This document shows, piece after piece, positions 30,664 through 42,752 of a DNA stretch of 64,000 nucleotides. Position 1 is the first letter of the stretch, and every line of letters starts with the position of its first letter. Source of the stretch: Volutella citrinella (Eukaryota > Ascomycota > Sordariomycetes > Hypocreales > Nectriaceae); contig JAWZSP010000008.1 of assembly GCA_034401135.1 (NCBI GenBank), positions 744,001 to 808,000 on the forward strand, read 5' to 3'. A program made the translations under genes and the position numbers. The notes beneath the pieces are model-generated. The model saw only the letters and a program-made list of their open reading frames with translations. It did no database searches and had not been told where the DNA came from.

Positions 30664-31721
30664 TTTGGCCTTTTATCTTTCTCTGCCACCATTGCTTCGA
30701 GGATATCCGACTACACACCTCTCTCCCACGTTTGTTCGCCATCTAGCTTGTATTTGTAGGCTTCATAATTTATCTAAACACCAGTTCATTGTTGTCCTGC
30801 TGCTCGTCGAATATGATCCGTTCGCACAATCAATACATGAGCAGCCGAAGTGATTCTAGCCACTCCTCTTAGTATTTTTGTTATGGTCCGCGCATTGAAG
30901 TGTATACGTCTTGCTGGCGTCGATTGTTGTGCTTCAACTGGAGTCCAGGGTATGTCATCCATCTGGGACCATTTTCGGTGCGGCAGTGCCAGTGTCGATG
31001 GTGGCTTGGGTGCGTAGTCACTGCAGTACCAAGATAGGCCGGATGCTTTGGATGGAGGGGACGATCTCTGACAGTGGCGGCACTGGGGCTGCATGAGGCT
31101 CTCGAGCAGGTAATGACAGACGGGCGGGGCCAATCGGACTGTCCAAGTCAAGATAGAGATGGTGTGCGCTGAAAGGTATGCTTACAGCCTGGTGGGGACG
31201 CTACACCTTGCCGGCAGACTGCGCAGCAGGATGATGATCCATCCTTCTTGCCTTGCCATGACGACAGCGCAGCCACAGCCGGGTGGAGACGCAGTCGCAG
31301 TCCCGCACCCGTTGATTGGACCATTCGCCAACCAGGGCGGCGCAACAAGAGTCTCAATGGGGTTAGGCGCATGGCTTCACAGAGGCTGTACCTTGGCTCG
31401 CCCGCTGCTGCGTTTGTTTGATGGGGCCTGCAGTGGGGTTGTAGATGCATCATCGCTGGGCTTGGAGGGTTGCTATCTTGGGCGCGCGAGCAGGGTCTTG
31501 TGCAGGAGCTGAAGAACTCGGGCGGGGGTATAAAGGATGCGATGCTGCTCTTTCGTTGAGACCGTCGTCGCATCTCCTCACCACACGGAAATACTTCAAT
31601 CACTCGAGTCTCTGTCGCGTGCTTCACACAGTTCATCCATCAACACCAAACGATACCATCACGATAACCACCTTTACGTTCACCTCCACCCCCACCCCCA
31701 CCACCACACACGACCGCCATC
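30664..31721. other. Intergenic, with promoter of the myristoylated protein gene at its right end
   Basis: About 1.06 kb. The right end has a TATAAA box (31529-31534) and a CT/CA-rich leader just before the next ATG. The rest shows no gene. Confidence 0.45.
31529..31534 (+). promoter_or_regulatory. TATA box followed by pyrimidine-rich leader
   Basis: TATAAA lies 193 bp upstream of the ATG at 31722. The leader to the ATG is rich in CAC/CCA and CT tracts, a pattern common in strongly expressed fungal genes. Confidence 0.55.
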
Positions 31722-32381
31722 ATGGGTAGCGGCAGCTCCAAACTCGCCTACCAGCTCGACATCCCCGCCCAGGCCGCCCAGGCCGGCGTCCCGCAGACGC
31801 TGCACATGAAGTACATCTCGGGCTGGTCCTCAATGGACATGCACGTCTCTGCCGTCAAGGACGGCCCCGCCCTGTACTCTATCGCCATGCCCGCCGGCTA
31901 CCGCGGCGACATGATCCTCTGCGTCGGCCCCTCCGCCGACCAGGCCCCCATCGCGCGCTCCCACCGCAGCGGCTACGACTTCACAATCAGCCTGCCCTCC
32001 ATCTCGGCCTACGGCGTGCCCCAGGTGCAGGTCCAGCTCGGCTACTCGGGCACCTTCCACCAGAAGCACACCTTCGCCATGACCGTCGGCTACGCCCAGA
32101 CGGCCCGCCAGGAGACGTTCCAGTGGAAGCACTCGTCCGGCGCAGAGGTCAAGAGCATGGGCATGTCCAGCTCCGGCTGGAAGCTCGAGCGCCAGTCCAC
32201 CGGCGAGGTCGTCGCCGTCTTCGACGAGGGCAGCGGCTTCAGCAAGAAGGTCGGCATGTTCCAGTTCCGCGGGCCCGGCGCGACCGGCGAGTTGGGCTTC
32301 CAGTGGGCGCTCATGGCTGTTATGAGCGCCATTTGCGTCTACCAGCTCAACATGAAGGTTGCCCAGAGCGCGGCTACATAG
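31722..32381 (+). CDS. Conserved-looking protein of unknown function, probable N-myristoylation
   Basis: Intronless 219-aa frame with strong C/G third-position bias, suggesting high expression. It starts MGSGSSKL, a good N-myristoylation signal (Gly2, Ser6, Lys7). The body is rich in beta-strand-like segments (LHMKYISGWSSMDMHV, ALYSIAMPAGYRGDMILCVG, FTISLPSI, QVQLGYSG, FQWKHSSG, WKLERQSTGEVVAVFDEG), somewhat reminiscent of the tubby/LURP-one (scramblase-like) beta-barrel, and ends in a helix-like stretch LGFQWALMAVMSAICVYQLNMK that could be the hydrophobic helix of such a fold or a membrane anchor. That family assignment is a guess. A lipidated, membrane-facing protein is the most I can infer. 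It converges on the C2H2 regulator 484 bp away. Confidence 0.7.
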   Translation: MGSGSSKLAYQLDIPAQAAQAGVPQTLHMKYISGWSSMDMHVSAVKDGPALYSIAMPAGYRGDMILCVGPSADQAPIARSHRSGYDFTISLPSISAYGVPQVQVQLGYSGTFHQKHTFAMTVGYAQTARQETFQWKHSSGAEVKSMGMSSSGWKLERQSTGEVVAVFDEGSGFSKKVGMFQFRGPGATGELGFQWALMAVMSAICVYQLNMKVAQSAAT

Positions 32382-32865
32382 ACGGGAGGCCATATGCAGA
32401 GCAAAGGAGAATAAGAGAAGGGCAGAGAGCAGAAACGCCATCCTTGGCCATGTACGATTGGGAATTTGTTTTGTTTGCCTGCTAGAAGGAGCATTGAGAT
32501 ACCACCACCATGACGATGACGATGCAGGGCCTAGAATTCTGGAGCATTTGGGCATCAAGCGACGGCCGACGGCGATTTGTTATTATATCTTCGCGTATAC
32601 AGTTTCATACCACATGATTCCCCCATCCCATTCGTGTCGCGAAACAAAAAATAAAAATAAAAACGTAAACGTGACGGTGATGAATTATTTTTGCTCGCCT
32701 GCGGTCCGTGGACGCGAGGGGTATACAGAAGAAAAAGCCAGGACCCAATCCCAAGACGCAGGTAGATGTTGTGTCGCACCCCAAGGAAGAAAATCACAGC
32801 CTACCCCCCGCCCACCAGAGAAAATACAAAATGCCCACGACGCCGCTACAGTCTTTCGTCACCAT
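32382..32865. other. Intergenic between convergent genes
   Basis: 484 bp holding the 3' ends of two convergent transcripts. An A-rich tract (ATAAAAATAAAAAC, about 32650) could serve in polyadenylation. No gene seen. Confidence 0.4.
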
Positions 32866-35800
32866 TCAAATCGCAGATTCGCACGGGTTCTTCATCATGG
32901 ACGCCGCCGTCTTCAGGCGGTGCCTCGCCTCGGACAGCAGCTCCCACCGGGTGTTGGTCAGCGCCTCGTCCACGATGCTCAGCAGGCCGACGATGCGGTT
33001 CCGGTTGCCCACGACGCCCGCCTGGTTCTGGTGCAGGTGGAACGCCTTGATGGAGTCGATGTGCGGCGGGATCATGATCTGCAGGTACGTCTTGAGGTCC
33101 TCGTGGCGCTCGCGCTTGGTCGCGTCCACCTCGACGCCGCTGCCGCCGCCGTTGTTGCTGCGCGGCATCGCGTCCTCGCCCGACGCTTGCGTCGTGTCCT
33201 TAGCGGAGCCGGGCCCAATGGACGCGGACCCGGGCGTCGACTGGCTCGGCTCCGACATCATCTGCGGTGCGAGCGGCCGCGGCGACGGGTAGTGTAGGTG
33301 GTCCGGGTACGGCTCTAGGCTGCCGTCCTGCACGTAGCCGTACGCCCAGAGCACCAGTGAGGCGTAGTATAGCGCCCAGGCCCGCGTGAGGATGTTGTCG
33401 TTGCTCGCGTCGTACGTCGGGTACGGCGTCGGCCGGTTGAAGCTGACCTGCCCGTGGCCGAGGAACTCGAGCTCGTCCTCCTGCAGCAGGATGAGCTTGA
33501 CCAGCTGGAAGGCGTGGTAGACGCCGCCGATGGCACCCGGCGAGGCCACCCAGTCCTTGATCTTGCCTTCGGTCCGCTGCCAGTCGAGCGGCGAGACCGT
33601 GCGGCCCAGTATTTGCTTGACGCCGGCAAAGATGCAGAGTTCCGGCATGCTGATGTACACGGTGATGTGGCCGAGGTGGTATAAAACGGTGCCGAGCGTC
33701 TGGAACGCGTCGCCGTCGTCGCTCCCGCCGCGGCTGCTTAGTCCCAGCCTCTGCCAGTCAAACGCCGCATGCCGAATGTGCGCGACGCCGTCGTCGTAGT
33801 CCTTCTTCCACCAGTCAAAGGCCCGGAGCAGCTTCGGTCGCCAGCGCTCCTGGACCCCGGGTACCGTCTCTTGGCCGAGCGTTGACCTGTCGAGCTCTCG
33901 CTGATGCATTTGCCACGTCACCGATAGGAGCGCGGCGATCAGAGCAATCCTGCCAAATGGACTGGTCCGCACTCGCTGTCCGTTGAGCGTCCGCTGGAGC
34001 CCGTCCAGGAAGGTAATGGGCGTCACGCCGTTGGCATGTAAGCTAGACTCGACGCATCCGATCTCAGATGGAGATTCCGACGACCACAGCGTGTTGTCGC
34101 ATGGCAGGGGTAGGTTGATTTCGTGGATGACCAGTGTAGGTGTGTGTCCAAACAGGGCCGCATGTGTCGCATCGAGGATGAAAGCAGCAATGGCGGCTCG
34201 TCGTGTCGCCTCCTGGGCAATCCAGTGATCCCACCAACGGTCCGGAGAGGCGTGCAAGCTCGGTCGTTCTGATACTTGCAATAGCCTTGGGACACCACCC
34301 AGACGGGGGCTTCCTAGGGGTGTTGGCACCCGCGAGACGTACGAAGACTGCTTTCCTGTCAATGCACTCCCGCGACGCATGAGGGAGAGGGTGGTGGGGA
34401 AGTAGATGTGCGCCCGCTCGTGCAGGACTCTGGTGGCGTTCATTTTCTCGTAGACCTCGAGGATGAGAAGCGTCTGGATGACCCAGAGTTTCGCCGGCGG
34501 ATGCGAGTCGGCGTGCATAAAGACCTGCCACCGGAGATTCCAGGACACAAAGGTGGTGAATTTGTTGATCTTCTCCATCTCCTCTGGGGTAGTGCTGTGC
34601 TTCTCGAGCATGGACGCGCCCATGATCAACACGGCCAAGAGGAGGAAGTCGTGGGCCGTTTCGGGGATGAACGTCGGCCTGTGGAGGATCGGCAGCTGGT
34701 CGTGAAAGTGTTCCCAGAACGACGTGATGTAGCGCTGGACGTTGACTAGACTCAGCACGTGGCTGTCGGCGTCGCTGTCGATTCCAAAGATCTCGTTCTT
34801 GATGTCCGCCGCCGACCTCGTACCATGCGACCCTATCTCGTTGAACCTCTGTATCATGTACTGTAGCAACGACTGGCGCTTGTGCTCAGACAGACCAGTC
34901 CGTCCAAATTCATCAATCTCCGGCATGGGGCTTGCCATGGGCATGGCCTCGGACTGGAACCAGAGGTTGGCCGGCTCGACGAAAGAGTTGCCCATCAGTC
35001 CCGGCTGGGTGGAGTAGTCGGTACACAGCTGACCAAAGTTGTTGGAGTATCCGCCCATCCCGAAGCTCGATCCAGGCACGACGGAGTAGCCAGTGTTCAT
35101 GCCCTGGCCGTTGAAGAGCCACGCCGTAAACTCGTCTGTACTTGACGGCGACAGGCCGAATGGCTGCTCTTCCACGATTTGCTCGTTTCCTGTTGGCACT
35201 TGCATCACGTAGTTCTGTGTCCGGTTCCGGTCCTGCCTCACTGCGGCCACGGCTGGCACTGTCAGGGGCATGTCAGAGGTCTGCATGGCCTCGATGGGAA
35301 AGGCCACGGCGCCCATCTGCTGCTTGTCGGGAGACAACGAGGACTCCCGGCTCTTGGGCCGGCCTCGCGTCGAAAAAGCCTGCATGTTCTCCGGAATATC
35401 AGGGCGCTGCTGAGTACCCTCTAAGCGGCTCTGCTCCGCGGCAATCTGCGCCTGGATCCCATCGGACTGGTCCCCCGGGTTCTCGGCGACGGAGAGGCGG
35501 CCGACCCGGGACTTGCCCTCCTTGAAGCCGTTCTCCCGGCCCTCCTCCTGGGTGTCGCTCCAGCCGGAGCCATCCTCACTGAAGGAGTAGCGGGCGGCGC
35601 GATTCCTACCTAGCTTGCTGAGCTCGCGGTGCGACGAGCTGGGCCGCTGGGCGAGGCGCCCGGTGCCGTACTGCTCGAGCTGGCGCTCATGGCGCAGCTT
35701 GTGGCGCGCATACAGGTCCTTGCGCACAAAGGTAAAGGAGCAGCCCGGGTAGTCACAGTAGTAAATCTCCTTGGGTGAGTCTGCGATTGGGGGATCAGCG

Positions 35801-36169
35801 AGGGGGGTCCGGCACCACGAGGTAAGAGGGGGAAGGGAAGGGACACTGCTTACGGTTGAGCTGGTGGCGCTGGAGGTGTTCGGCGCGCGAGTATGTCCTG
35901 CCGCAGCCCTCGTGGGTGCACTGGAACTCCTTGCAGGACGCCTTGCGGCGTTTATGGCGCGGCGGCGACGAGGTCATGGTGGAGAGCGGAGTCGGCGTCG
36001 GCTCGACCAGCAGCGGCCCGGTCTTGTCAATGGACGTCTCAGCCGGCTGCGACAGTCGCGAGTCGTCTGCGAGAGCTGGCGCTGGCTGGGCTTGTTGTGT
36101 TTGGGGGTTGGACAGACGTCTCTCGCGCTGGTTGCTCCCTAATTCAAGGGCCTCGGCCTCAATGCTCAT
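32866..36169 (-). CDS. C2H2 zinc-finger transcription factor with fungal-specific MHR domain
   Basis: Exons 36169-35854 and 35780-32866 with a 73-bp intron; 1076 aa. Two C2H2 fingers are joined by the splice: FQCTHEGCGRTYSRAEHLQRH in exon 1 and YYCDYPGCSFTFVRKDLYARHK in exon 2, with a TGEKP-like linker replaced by QLNHSPKEI. The intron falls within the linker and keeps frame. A long low-complexity region follows, then a fungal transcription factor domain: VQRYITSFWEHFHDQLPILHRPTF, LLLAVLIMGASML, WVIQTLLILEVYEKM. The DNA of the last 900 bp is very GC-rich. This mixed C2H2 plus MHR type is common in ascomycetes and includes regulators of growth and metabolism; the target here is unknown. Length is at the high end of the family's range. 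Confidence 0.9.
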
Positions 36170-38690
36170 GGCGGCGAGTGAGTGAGTGAAAGAATCCCGG
36201 TCGCTTTTGCCCGGTCAGCTGACTGCACCCGCAAACTCACCCCATTGTATCCAACCCCCGCAAACCTTGGCCCCGCCCCCGAATGCGGGGGCTCGCCCTC
36301 TAACCTGATGGGGGTGCTGGACCGTCTGGAGAGGGCCGGGACACGCCTGGAGAGCCCTGGAGGCGCCCCAGAGAGGCCCTGGCGCAGGCAGTCACTTCGC
36401 TAAAGCCCGCCCGAGGTCAGCAACTGGCCAGTCGCCTGCTAGTCAGTCCAGCGTGGAGTCGGTGAAGCAGCCAGTGAGCTGTCTGGTGGCCAGATTAGTG
36501 ACCGGCCGAGTGGTCACCCTGAGGCTCGGCGAGCGTTAGGCCCATCACACCAGTAACGAGCCAAAATTACATACGTTGTGCGCCCCCTTTTCCGTTTTTC
36601 CGACCCTCCACCCTCCCCTTTGGCCGAAGCCCACCAAGCCCACCAATAACCGCATCTAAGCATCCACCATGTTTCTCCTTTCGGTGTGTTGAGCAGAAGT
36701 TTATCCGGCCGATGGCAACCCTCAATCAAGGAGGTGGTAAATAACCTAGTCCAAGCCCTAAACCAAGAAGTATTCTAAACTCCGGCTATTCCCGCTCAAA
36801 CTTGGCCCTCTAAATAGAGTGTGCTTCGAAAACGGCGGCAGCGGTCGAGGCCAACGCTCGACATGGCGCAAGTAGCTCAGGGCGGTCTCGGGCAGTGCCA
36901 TCTTGAGATGATCATTTTGAGAATACGGCCTCTCTCAGACGCCTGTCCAGACACGGCGGGCTTCCTATTCTCTGTGCCGTCTCACGCCTCTAAAATAATA
37001 GAGGACTGGTGTCGTTGCCAATAACTGTCGCTCCACTTAACTGGTCTCTTGCGCCTGACGTGCAGATCGTCCACTGCGGCGCGCAGCCGTTGACCTTCGA
37101 GGGAAGAGTGAACAAGCGATTTCCTAACAACTCAGCAATATAATGATACTTGGTCAACCACATATAGCAATTGTCAAGAAAAGGGAAGCAGTTCAGCCTT
37201 CAAGCGTATTTGTTGAAAAGGGCACGTTGAGCGCAGGAATCACAGAGCAACTACCCGGCCCATAATCCATTCATGGACACCACGATTCTGTGCTGGCTAC
37301 AATATTATTCTCTTAAGGGTTTGAAATGTACAACACCGAAACTCGGTTTTGTTTCTTTATTACATCCTCATAGTATCGCGCACAACACCAGCTGATAGAA
37401 GTTCTCGTGACACTGACAAGCAAGGGCATAACTTCTGTTTCATGGGGAATGTGAGAATGTGCATCGGAGCCATCCGAATCATATGACGCATGGGAGGTGA
37501 CTGCCTTAGCGGACAAACATCCCGACAAGGGGCGAGACCACATAACTGGCACTCTATGTTGCTATTTTTTTTATGAAGCTTTGACTGTGGTTAGTTCTGA
37601 CCTTTGCTTGAATTCTTCTAACCGCGCATACAGCCCGACACCAGACTTGGCCTCATAATGCTTCACACTGTAAAAATTAAGACTTCTAGAAGGACCAGGC
37701 TGTTTAGGTGGCTCATGATGCAGAGTGTGACAACGGTACCAGCGGCCAACATTCCTCTAGTCACTTCAAATTCAAAGCAGAGGCTCCAGATGTAGCAGGC
37801 TATCAAACACGAGCCAGGCCTCTCTATAATGCAGGATGTCGCGGCGGAATTATCATAGATATGTCTCCATAATCTTCATGCTCCAAGGACTGGACCTTTT
37901 GCCGGATAAATCTTACCCTCGATTACTTCTACGGGGCTCGTGAATAGGTATTGCAGCAACTACTGACGCCAAGGGGCCTTGGTCGGCGTGTCTTTACTTT
38001 GGCAAGTGGCAGGAATGGCTATTACATGAAACCTACAAGTACACCCTCCCTTGATAGATCCTAGAACGTAACACGGTGCCCGCTTAGATCCCAGCGGTTG
38101 GTAGTAACAGTGGTGATGGCTTCGCCGGCTCTTACAGCTGAAAAGAGAACCAACGATGCCCTGTCATTCGCCCGCTTCCAAGTAACGAAAATTCGACCTG
38201 GTGGTATGTGTAAATTGACACATGGACGAACTCCTTGGACGTTGCTGCTGGGCTCATTTGGGGGTTTTGGTCTCAGCCAAGGAACATGCCGAGCGCCTGG
38301 ACACGGCTTTTTGGCTGGTGACCATGCTCTGAAGGCAGATGGGACTTTCAGATACCGGGGCAAGCAGCTCTTGTTTGAGTTTCGGACGGTACTTTGTTTA
38401 GTAAATGAAAATCATAGGTGTACCCTACGACACTTTTCTTGGTGCCCGTGTAGCGGTCATGTTCACAGGATACGATGGACAAGATTGCCCTCGAAGCAGA
38501 GGAAGAACAGGAAATGTACGGGAAAGAGCTCACACCGTTCAAATACTTCCACGTTCCCCTTCATGTGCGGTCATTTAGCAAGCGCTGGTATTCATCATGC
38601 AGACTACCATGTACAGTCAGTCATAGCTGGCCCGAGGCCTCATCTATAGCATCATTTCGGATCCAAAAACACACACCCATCCCTTCCCTC
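36170..38690. other. Long intergenic region, promoter of the C2H2 regulator
   Basis: 2.5 kb without a convincing gene. The first 250 bp are C/G-rich and probably hold the leader of the regulator; the remainder is less GC-rich. The longest open frame (38098-38649) looks random. Confidence 0.45.
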
Positions 38691-40082
38691 TCACGCCTGC
38701 TCCTCTGGCGTCGCCGGCGCCTCCTTGCGCACCTCGTCCCTCGCCCAGGCCATGCCGGCCTGCCACTCGGGCAGCTCGCACAGGGCGGCCGGCGCCTGCG
38801 CCATGAGCACGACGGAGATCTCTGCGACGAGCAGCTTGCCGACGGAGCGGGCCCACCAGACCTCGTGACCGAGGTGGTGCAGCAGAACGCCCCAGTACAT
38901 CATGAGGAAGAGGGAGATGGGGTCGAGGCGGCGCAGATCGGCGATGAAGCCGGCACCGACGAGGCCCGGGAAGGCGATGCACATCATCTTGATCATGTTC
39001 TTGGAGTCCTCGACGAAGACGACGCGCAGCGCCGCCACGACGGCGCGGTAGCTGTGCAGCCGGGTCAGGGCCTCGAGGTTCTCGGAGCCCGGGGACGCGC
39101 CCGGCGCGGGCGGCGCCTCGGCCTCGCGCTGGGTGCTCTTCTCGACGACGGCGCTGGCTAGGTTGAGGGCGCGCTCGACGTCGGCGCGCAGCGGGTTGGC
39201 GGCGGCCTTTTGCAGGTGCTCCATGACGAGGCGGATCGAGGTGCCGGCGGCGCCGACCATGAGGATCTCGGCGTACTGCGAGGCCATGACCGAGGTGCCG
39301 AGCAGCAGCTCCATCATGGCAATCATGCGATTAAGAATGTCGCGCGAGCTCGGGGTGCCCAGCATACCCTCGCACTGGCAGATGGCCATGTTGATGCCCG
39401 TGACGAGCGGGCCAAACAGGTAGATGACGTGGATGTTGTCGGCCGTGACGCGGGAGACCTGCTCGCGGTACAGGGCGTTTGCGCGGTCGTAGTACTCGAG
39501 CCCGAGGCGCACGAAGAAGGTCTGGTCCTGCTCCGAGACGCTCTCGCCGCGCAGGGCAATGTCGAGGGCCGTGAAGCCGAACAGGCCCTGCAGCAGGAAG
39601 TCGTGCTTGAGGGCCATGCGCGGGGCCTCGACCTGCACCCAGTGGGCGTCCTCGGGGATGGAGCACGCGCTGAGGTACGTGTACGTCGACCAGCGGTGCA
39701 TCAGCTCCAGCTCGATGCGCCGCCGCGAGTCGGGTGTCGTGTCGCCCAGTGCTGACGACGACCCCGGTGACCCGGCCATGGACACGGGTGTGGCGGCCCC
39801 GCGCGGGTATGTGCAGCTGTCATTGTTGCGGGAGACGCAGTTGGCACACGGGGGGCCTTGTTCGTCGCACTGTCGTCGCGCCAAAGGGCGCTTGGGTTAG
39901 CGATGGTGTTTTCTCGGATGGCCGCGCGAGGGAGGGGGAGGGGGCTTCTAGATGATGCATGGAAATGCAGGCGGGGTAGGGCAAGGATGGTGGTGATTGG
40001 GCGGGTTGGGTACTTTGAGATGCCTCTTCTTACACTCCAGGCAGCCGTTGCGCGACTTGGTGTGGGATCTTCGTTTCTGCAT
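38691..40082 (-). CDS. Upc2-like Zn2Cys6 transcription factor
   Basis: Exons 40082-40014 and 39869-38691 with a 144-bp intron; 415 aa. The splice rebuilds the zinc cluster: SRNGCLECKKRHLK from exon 1 joins CDEQGPPCANC from exon 2, giving C-x2-C-x6-C-x6-C-x2-C-x8-C. Without exon 1 the open frame lacks the first two zinc ligands, so this exon is well supported. After a short linker the protein has the Upc2-type signature ELMHRWSTYTYLSAC and LKHDFLLQGLFGFTALDIAL. In yeasts members of this group sense sterol and control ergosterol genes; in filamentous fungi many have other roles, so no sterol function is claimed. Exon 2 is very GC-rich at third positions. Confidence 0.85.
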
Positions 40083-41127
40083 GAGGGCGGCGTGTCTAGG
40101 CGGGTGCCCGGACTGACAGAGAGTGTGTGTTGATCTGGGCAGGTGAGTCGAGTGCGTGAGAGGCTATGCGACAGAGTGAGGCACCGTCCCCTTCGTCCGT
40201 CCGTCTATCTGTCTACACGAGGCAGCGTCTGTCCCAGCGCGGCGTCCGCGAAGCTTGGCAGAGACCGACGACCCGCGGAACAGCGGCTTCGCGCAAGGTT
40301 ATGTACTCTGGCGTCCCCGATCCCGCCTGAGAACCCGGGTGTAGTTGGTCGTGCGTGCGTATGCGCGTGCGGCGTCGAACGACAAGGCCCGAGTTTAACG
40401 ATAGGGCAGCTCGTTGGTTTGGAGGGAGATGACGGCGCTCTCCCCGGCGGAGCGTGACTGGCTACTTTACCGCGCGTAAAAGCAGGTAAGCTGAGCGGCG
40501 AAACTCTGTCCCACCCCTGCTGTAGTGCGCCCTGCCCTATCTGTCCAGCGGCCGACCGTTGAGCCAAACGAACGTCTTGGTTTCATCGCCTTCGGCGCGG
40601 CCCTTGCGTGGCTGAGCTCAGATTCCAGAACTAACCCTCATCCGCCCGCTGACCATTTTGCCCCCTGAGGGTCTCATGCGCCTGAGGCCACGAGGAAGGT
40701 GGCGGCTAAGGCATATTCCTCCCGGACTCTCGGCCTTCTTCTTCACGCAATGCTACTACCTATGACGACATTCCTGGTCGTTTCGTGGCCGCCGATGCAA
40801 GACAGCCCTATCCAGCCCTGTTCAACGGTGCTCAACCCTGTCCAGCCTTGCACGGCACTTGCTTATGCCAAGCCGTCTTTTAGGCGAAGGCCGCTTAGTA
40901 TAGGAGCCCCGGAGCGGTATTCACTGAAGCTCCTCCACCTCCCCAAAAGAGATATACTCAGTCCCACATCGGCGTTAAGACTCAAGTCGGCCGACGACAC
41001 GTGATGTTCCTGGGCCTCGAAGAAGACGCTCAAGGGTATTATAATTATTATTCTTGGGCTCAGTGTCATTATCGTGCATCATTGGACCCTCGGGCCTGGC
41101 CGTAGTATCCATTGTGTCCATCCTCCG
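40083..41127. other. Intergenic, promoter of the Upc2-like gene
   Basis: About 1.05 kb between two co-oriented minus-strand genes. One TCGGCCGA 8-mer occurs at 40987-40994, here read as background. No gene seen. Confidence 0.4.
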
Positions 41128-42458
41128 CTACCAGCTGACGTGACACCATCGCTCGACCTCGCCGGCGTTCATGCGGCACAGCGTCGTCTCCATGAGCGTG
41201 CCCAACAATCCTCCCATGATGACGCCCGCTGTCTCGCCCGCGCCCGCGGTCTGCAGCGAGAATTCCACGTTGATGCCCGGTCCCAGGGCCTTGTCGTCGA
41301 GGATCCTGCCCATCACCACCATGTAGATTCCTCCGCCCATCAAGCCGGCCCAGAAGGCTAGGCCGCGCACCAGCGCTGCTGAAGCTACGACCGAGTATGT
41401 CGCATTGACCAGAGTCGCGGCAGAGGCGACCCCGAGCATGGTAAAGGCAACCTTTGTGCTCCGCACCCGAACCAGCGGGGTCAAGGCACGCGACACGAAG
41501 CCTCCCAGGTGGAACGCAACACTCAGTGACGTCGAAAATCCGAAAAAGCTGTCCGAGTCCTCCAAGACGGGGAGGGCGCGCTCGATTCCCGGGAAGACGA
41601 CGGCCTGCGCGGCAAACGCAAAGAGCAACGGCAGCATGTAGGGCTCCAGGATGGTCCTGGTAAGGCTGGAGCGGTTCTGGAAGCTGAGCAAATGCGTGCG
41701 CTCAGTCCGTGGATCCTGAATCAAGAGAGCGGACCCCTCTTCGAGGTGTTCGACGTCATCCTTCATCACTGCGGCAAGGTTATGTCGGTCTTCGAGCGTA
41801 ATGCGCGCCTCGGGGTAGTTGACTGGCGGTCCAGGCAGAAGGATGAAGAATGTCAGCAGCAGAGCGCCGGTGAAGTGGTAGACGCTGTCAGTGAAGTCTC
41901 GCAGGAATGACTCCATCCACACCGTCAGGATGTATGGTGCGACGGCACAGAGCACACCAGCGGCGCCGACGCCCATTCCCCACCCGGCAATGCCCTCTTT
42001 GCCGTAGTAGCGGCTCATCCCCAGGCACGAGATCTGCATGGCAGCTGCCGAGACGGAGGCGAGCACGGTGGTGAAAATGCGCACCGAGGGGTCGACATTG
42101 GGCGGCGTCACTGAAGCAACGAAGCCGACGAGGATCCATGCGGCGCCGATGGCGATGGGCCGCATCCAGTAGGGTACATGGTGGAGGACATGAGGAAGTG
42201 CCAGCTTGGTGACAAGAGCTGGCACCGTCTCAATGAGGAGGACGGCCCATCGAGGATATGGAATGATGAGGTAGTTGACGGAGAAGATGGCGAAAGGCAC
42301 GACGGAGGTGACGAGGCCTGCAGATGGTGATCAGTCGCGCATCAAGTCAAGGACAAGCAGAGACGACAAAGTCCCAAGGCAACAAGCATACCGAGGACGG
42401 CGAAGCTCAGATAGGCTGGCAGCTTGCTACCGCAGCATCGGCCGATGCGAGAATGCAT
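41128..42458 (-). CDS. CLN3/battenin-like membrane protein (Btn1 family)
   Basis: Exons 42458-42392 and 42317-41128, intron of 74 bp; 418 aa. The splice gives SFAVLGLVTSVVPFAIFSVN. About ten hydrophobic segments are visible. Family-like features are VLLIETVPALVTKLALPHVLHHVPYW (compare the LLADI-P-x-L-x-K-L-x-x-P block of CLN3), a cytosolic loop with LLIQDPRTERTHLL, and a C-terminal MGGGIYMV segment. CLN3/Btn1 proteins sit in vacuolar or lysosomal membranes and affect luminal pH and basic amino-acid levels. The usual first-helix motif (GLxNNxxYVxxLSAA) is absent: the equivalent reads GLVTSVVPFAIFS. It may therefore be a divergent paralogue and not the orthologue of Btn1. N-terminus of about 12 residues before the first helix is short. 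Confidence 0.72.
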
Positions 42459-42719
42459 GGCTGCTGATGTCGTGCCTCCACAGGCGCGTCGTGTCGCCGC
42501 AGCTGCAGGACTCACTCACATCAACTCTCCCACTCGGAGGAGTAGAGGGGGGAGGGGGATGCTATCAAGGAAAGCGGGATGTGTGCGAAACAACAGAGGA
42601 TGAAAACGTCAAGAGAAAGTTGAAGAGAGCACACGACAGGCAGGAACCGCGGAAATCACGATGCGGCCCGTCCGTCTCTTTCCGCAATAGACAACGCCGA
42701 GCACAAGCACAAACACAAG

Positions 42720-42752
<33 letters not shown>

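Noticed and set aside
31830..32558. 242-codon antisense frame opposite the myristoylated protein
   Set aside because: Strong third-position C in the real gene keeps the antisense frame free of stops; content is Ala/Gly/Leu/Arg-biased with no motif.
38098..38649. 183-codon plus-strand frame in the 36-38.7 kb gap
   Set aside because: Composition looks random, with no motif and no clear coding bias.
40987..40994. Further TCGGCCGA copy upstream of the Upc2-like gene
   Set aside because: Single copy with no TATA association; the 8-mer also occurs in coding DNA at 42438 and 46308, so this one is treated as background.
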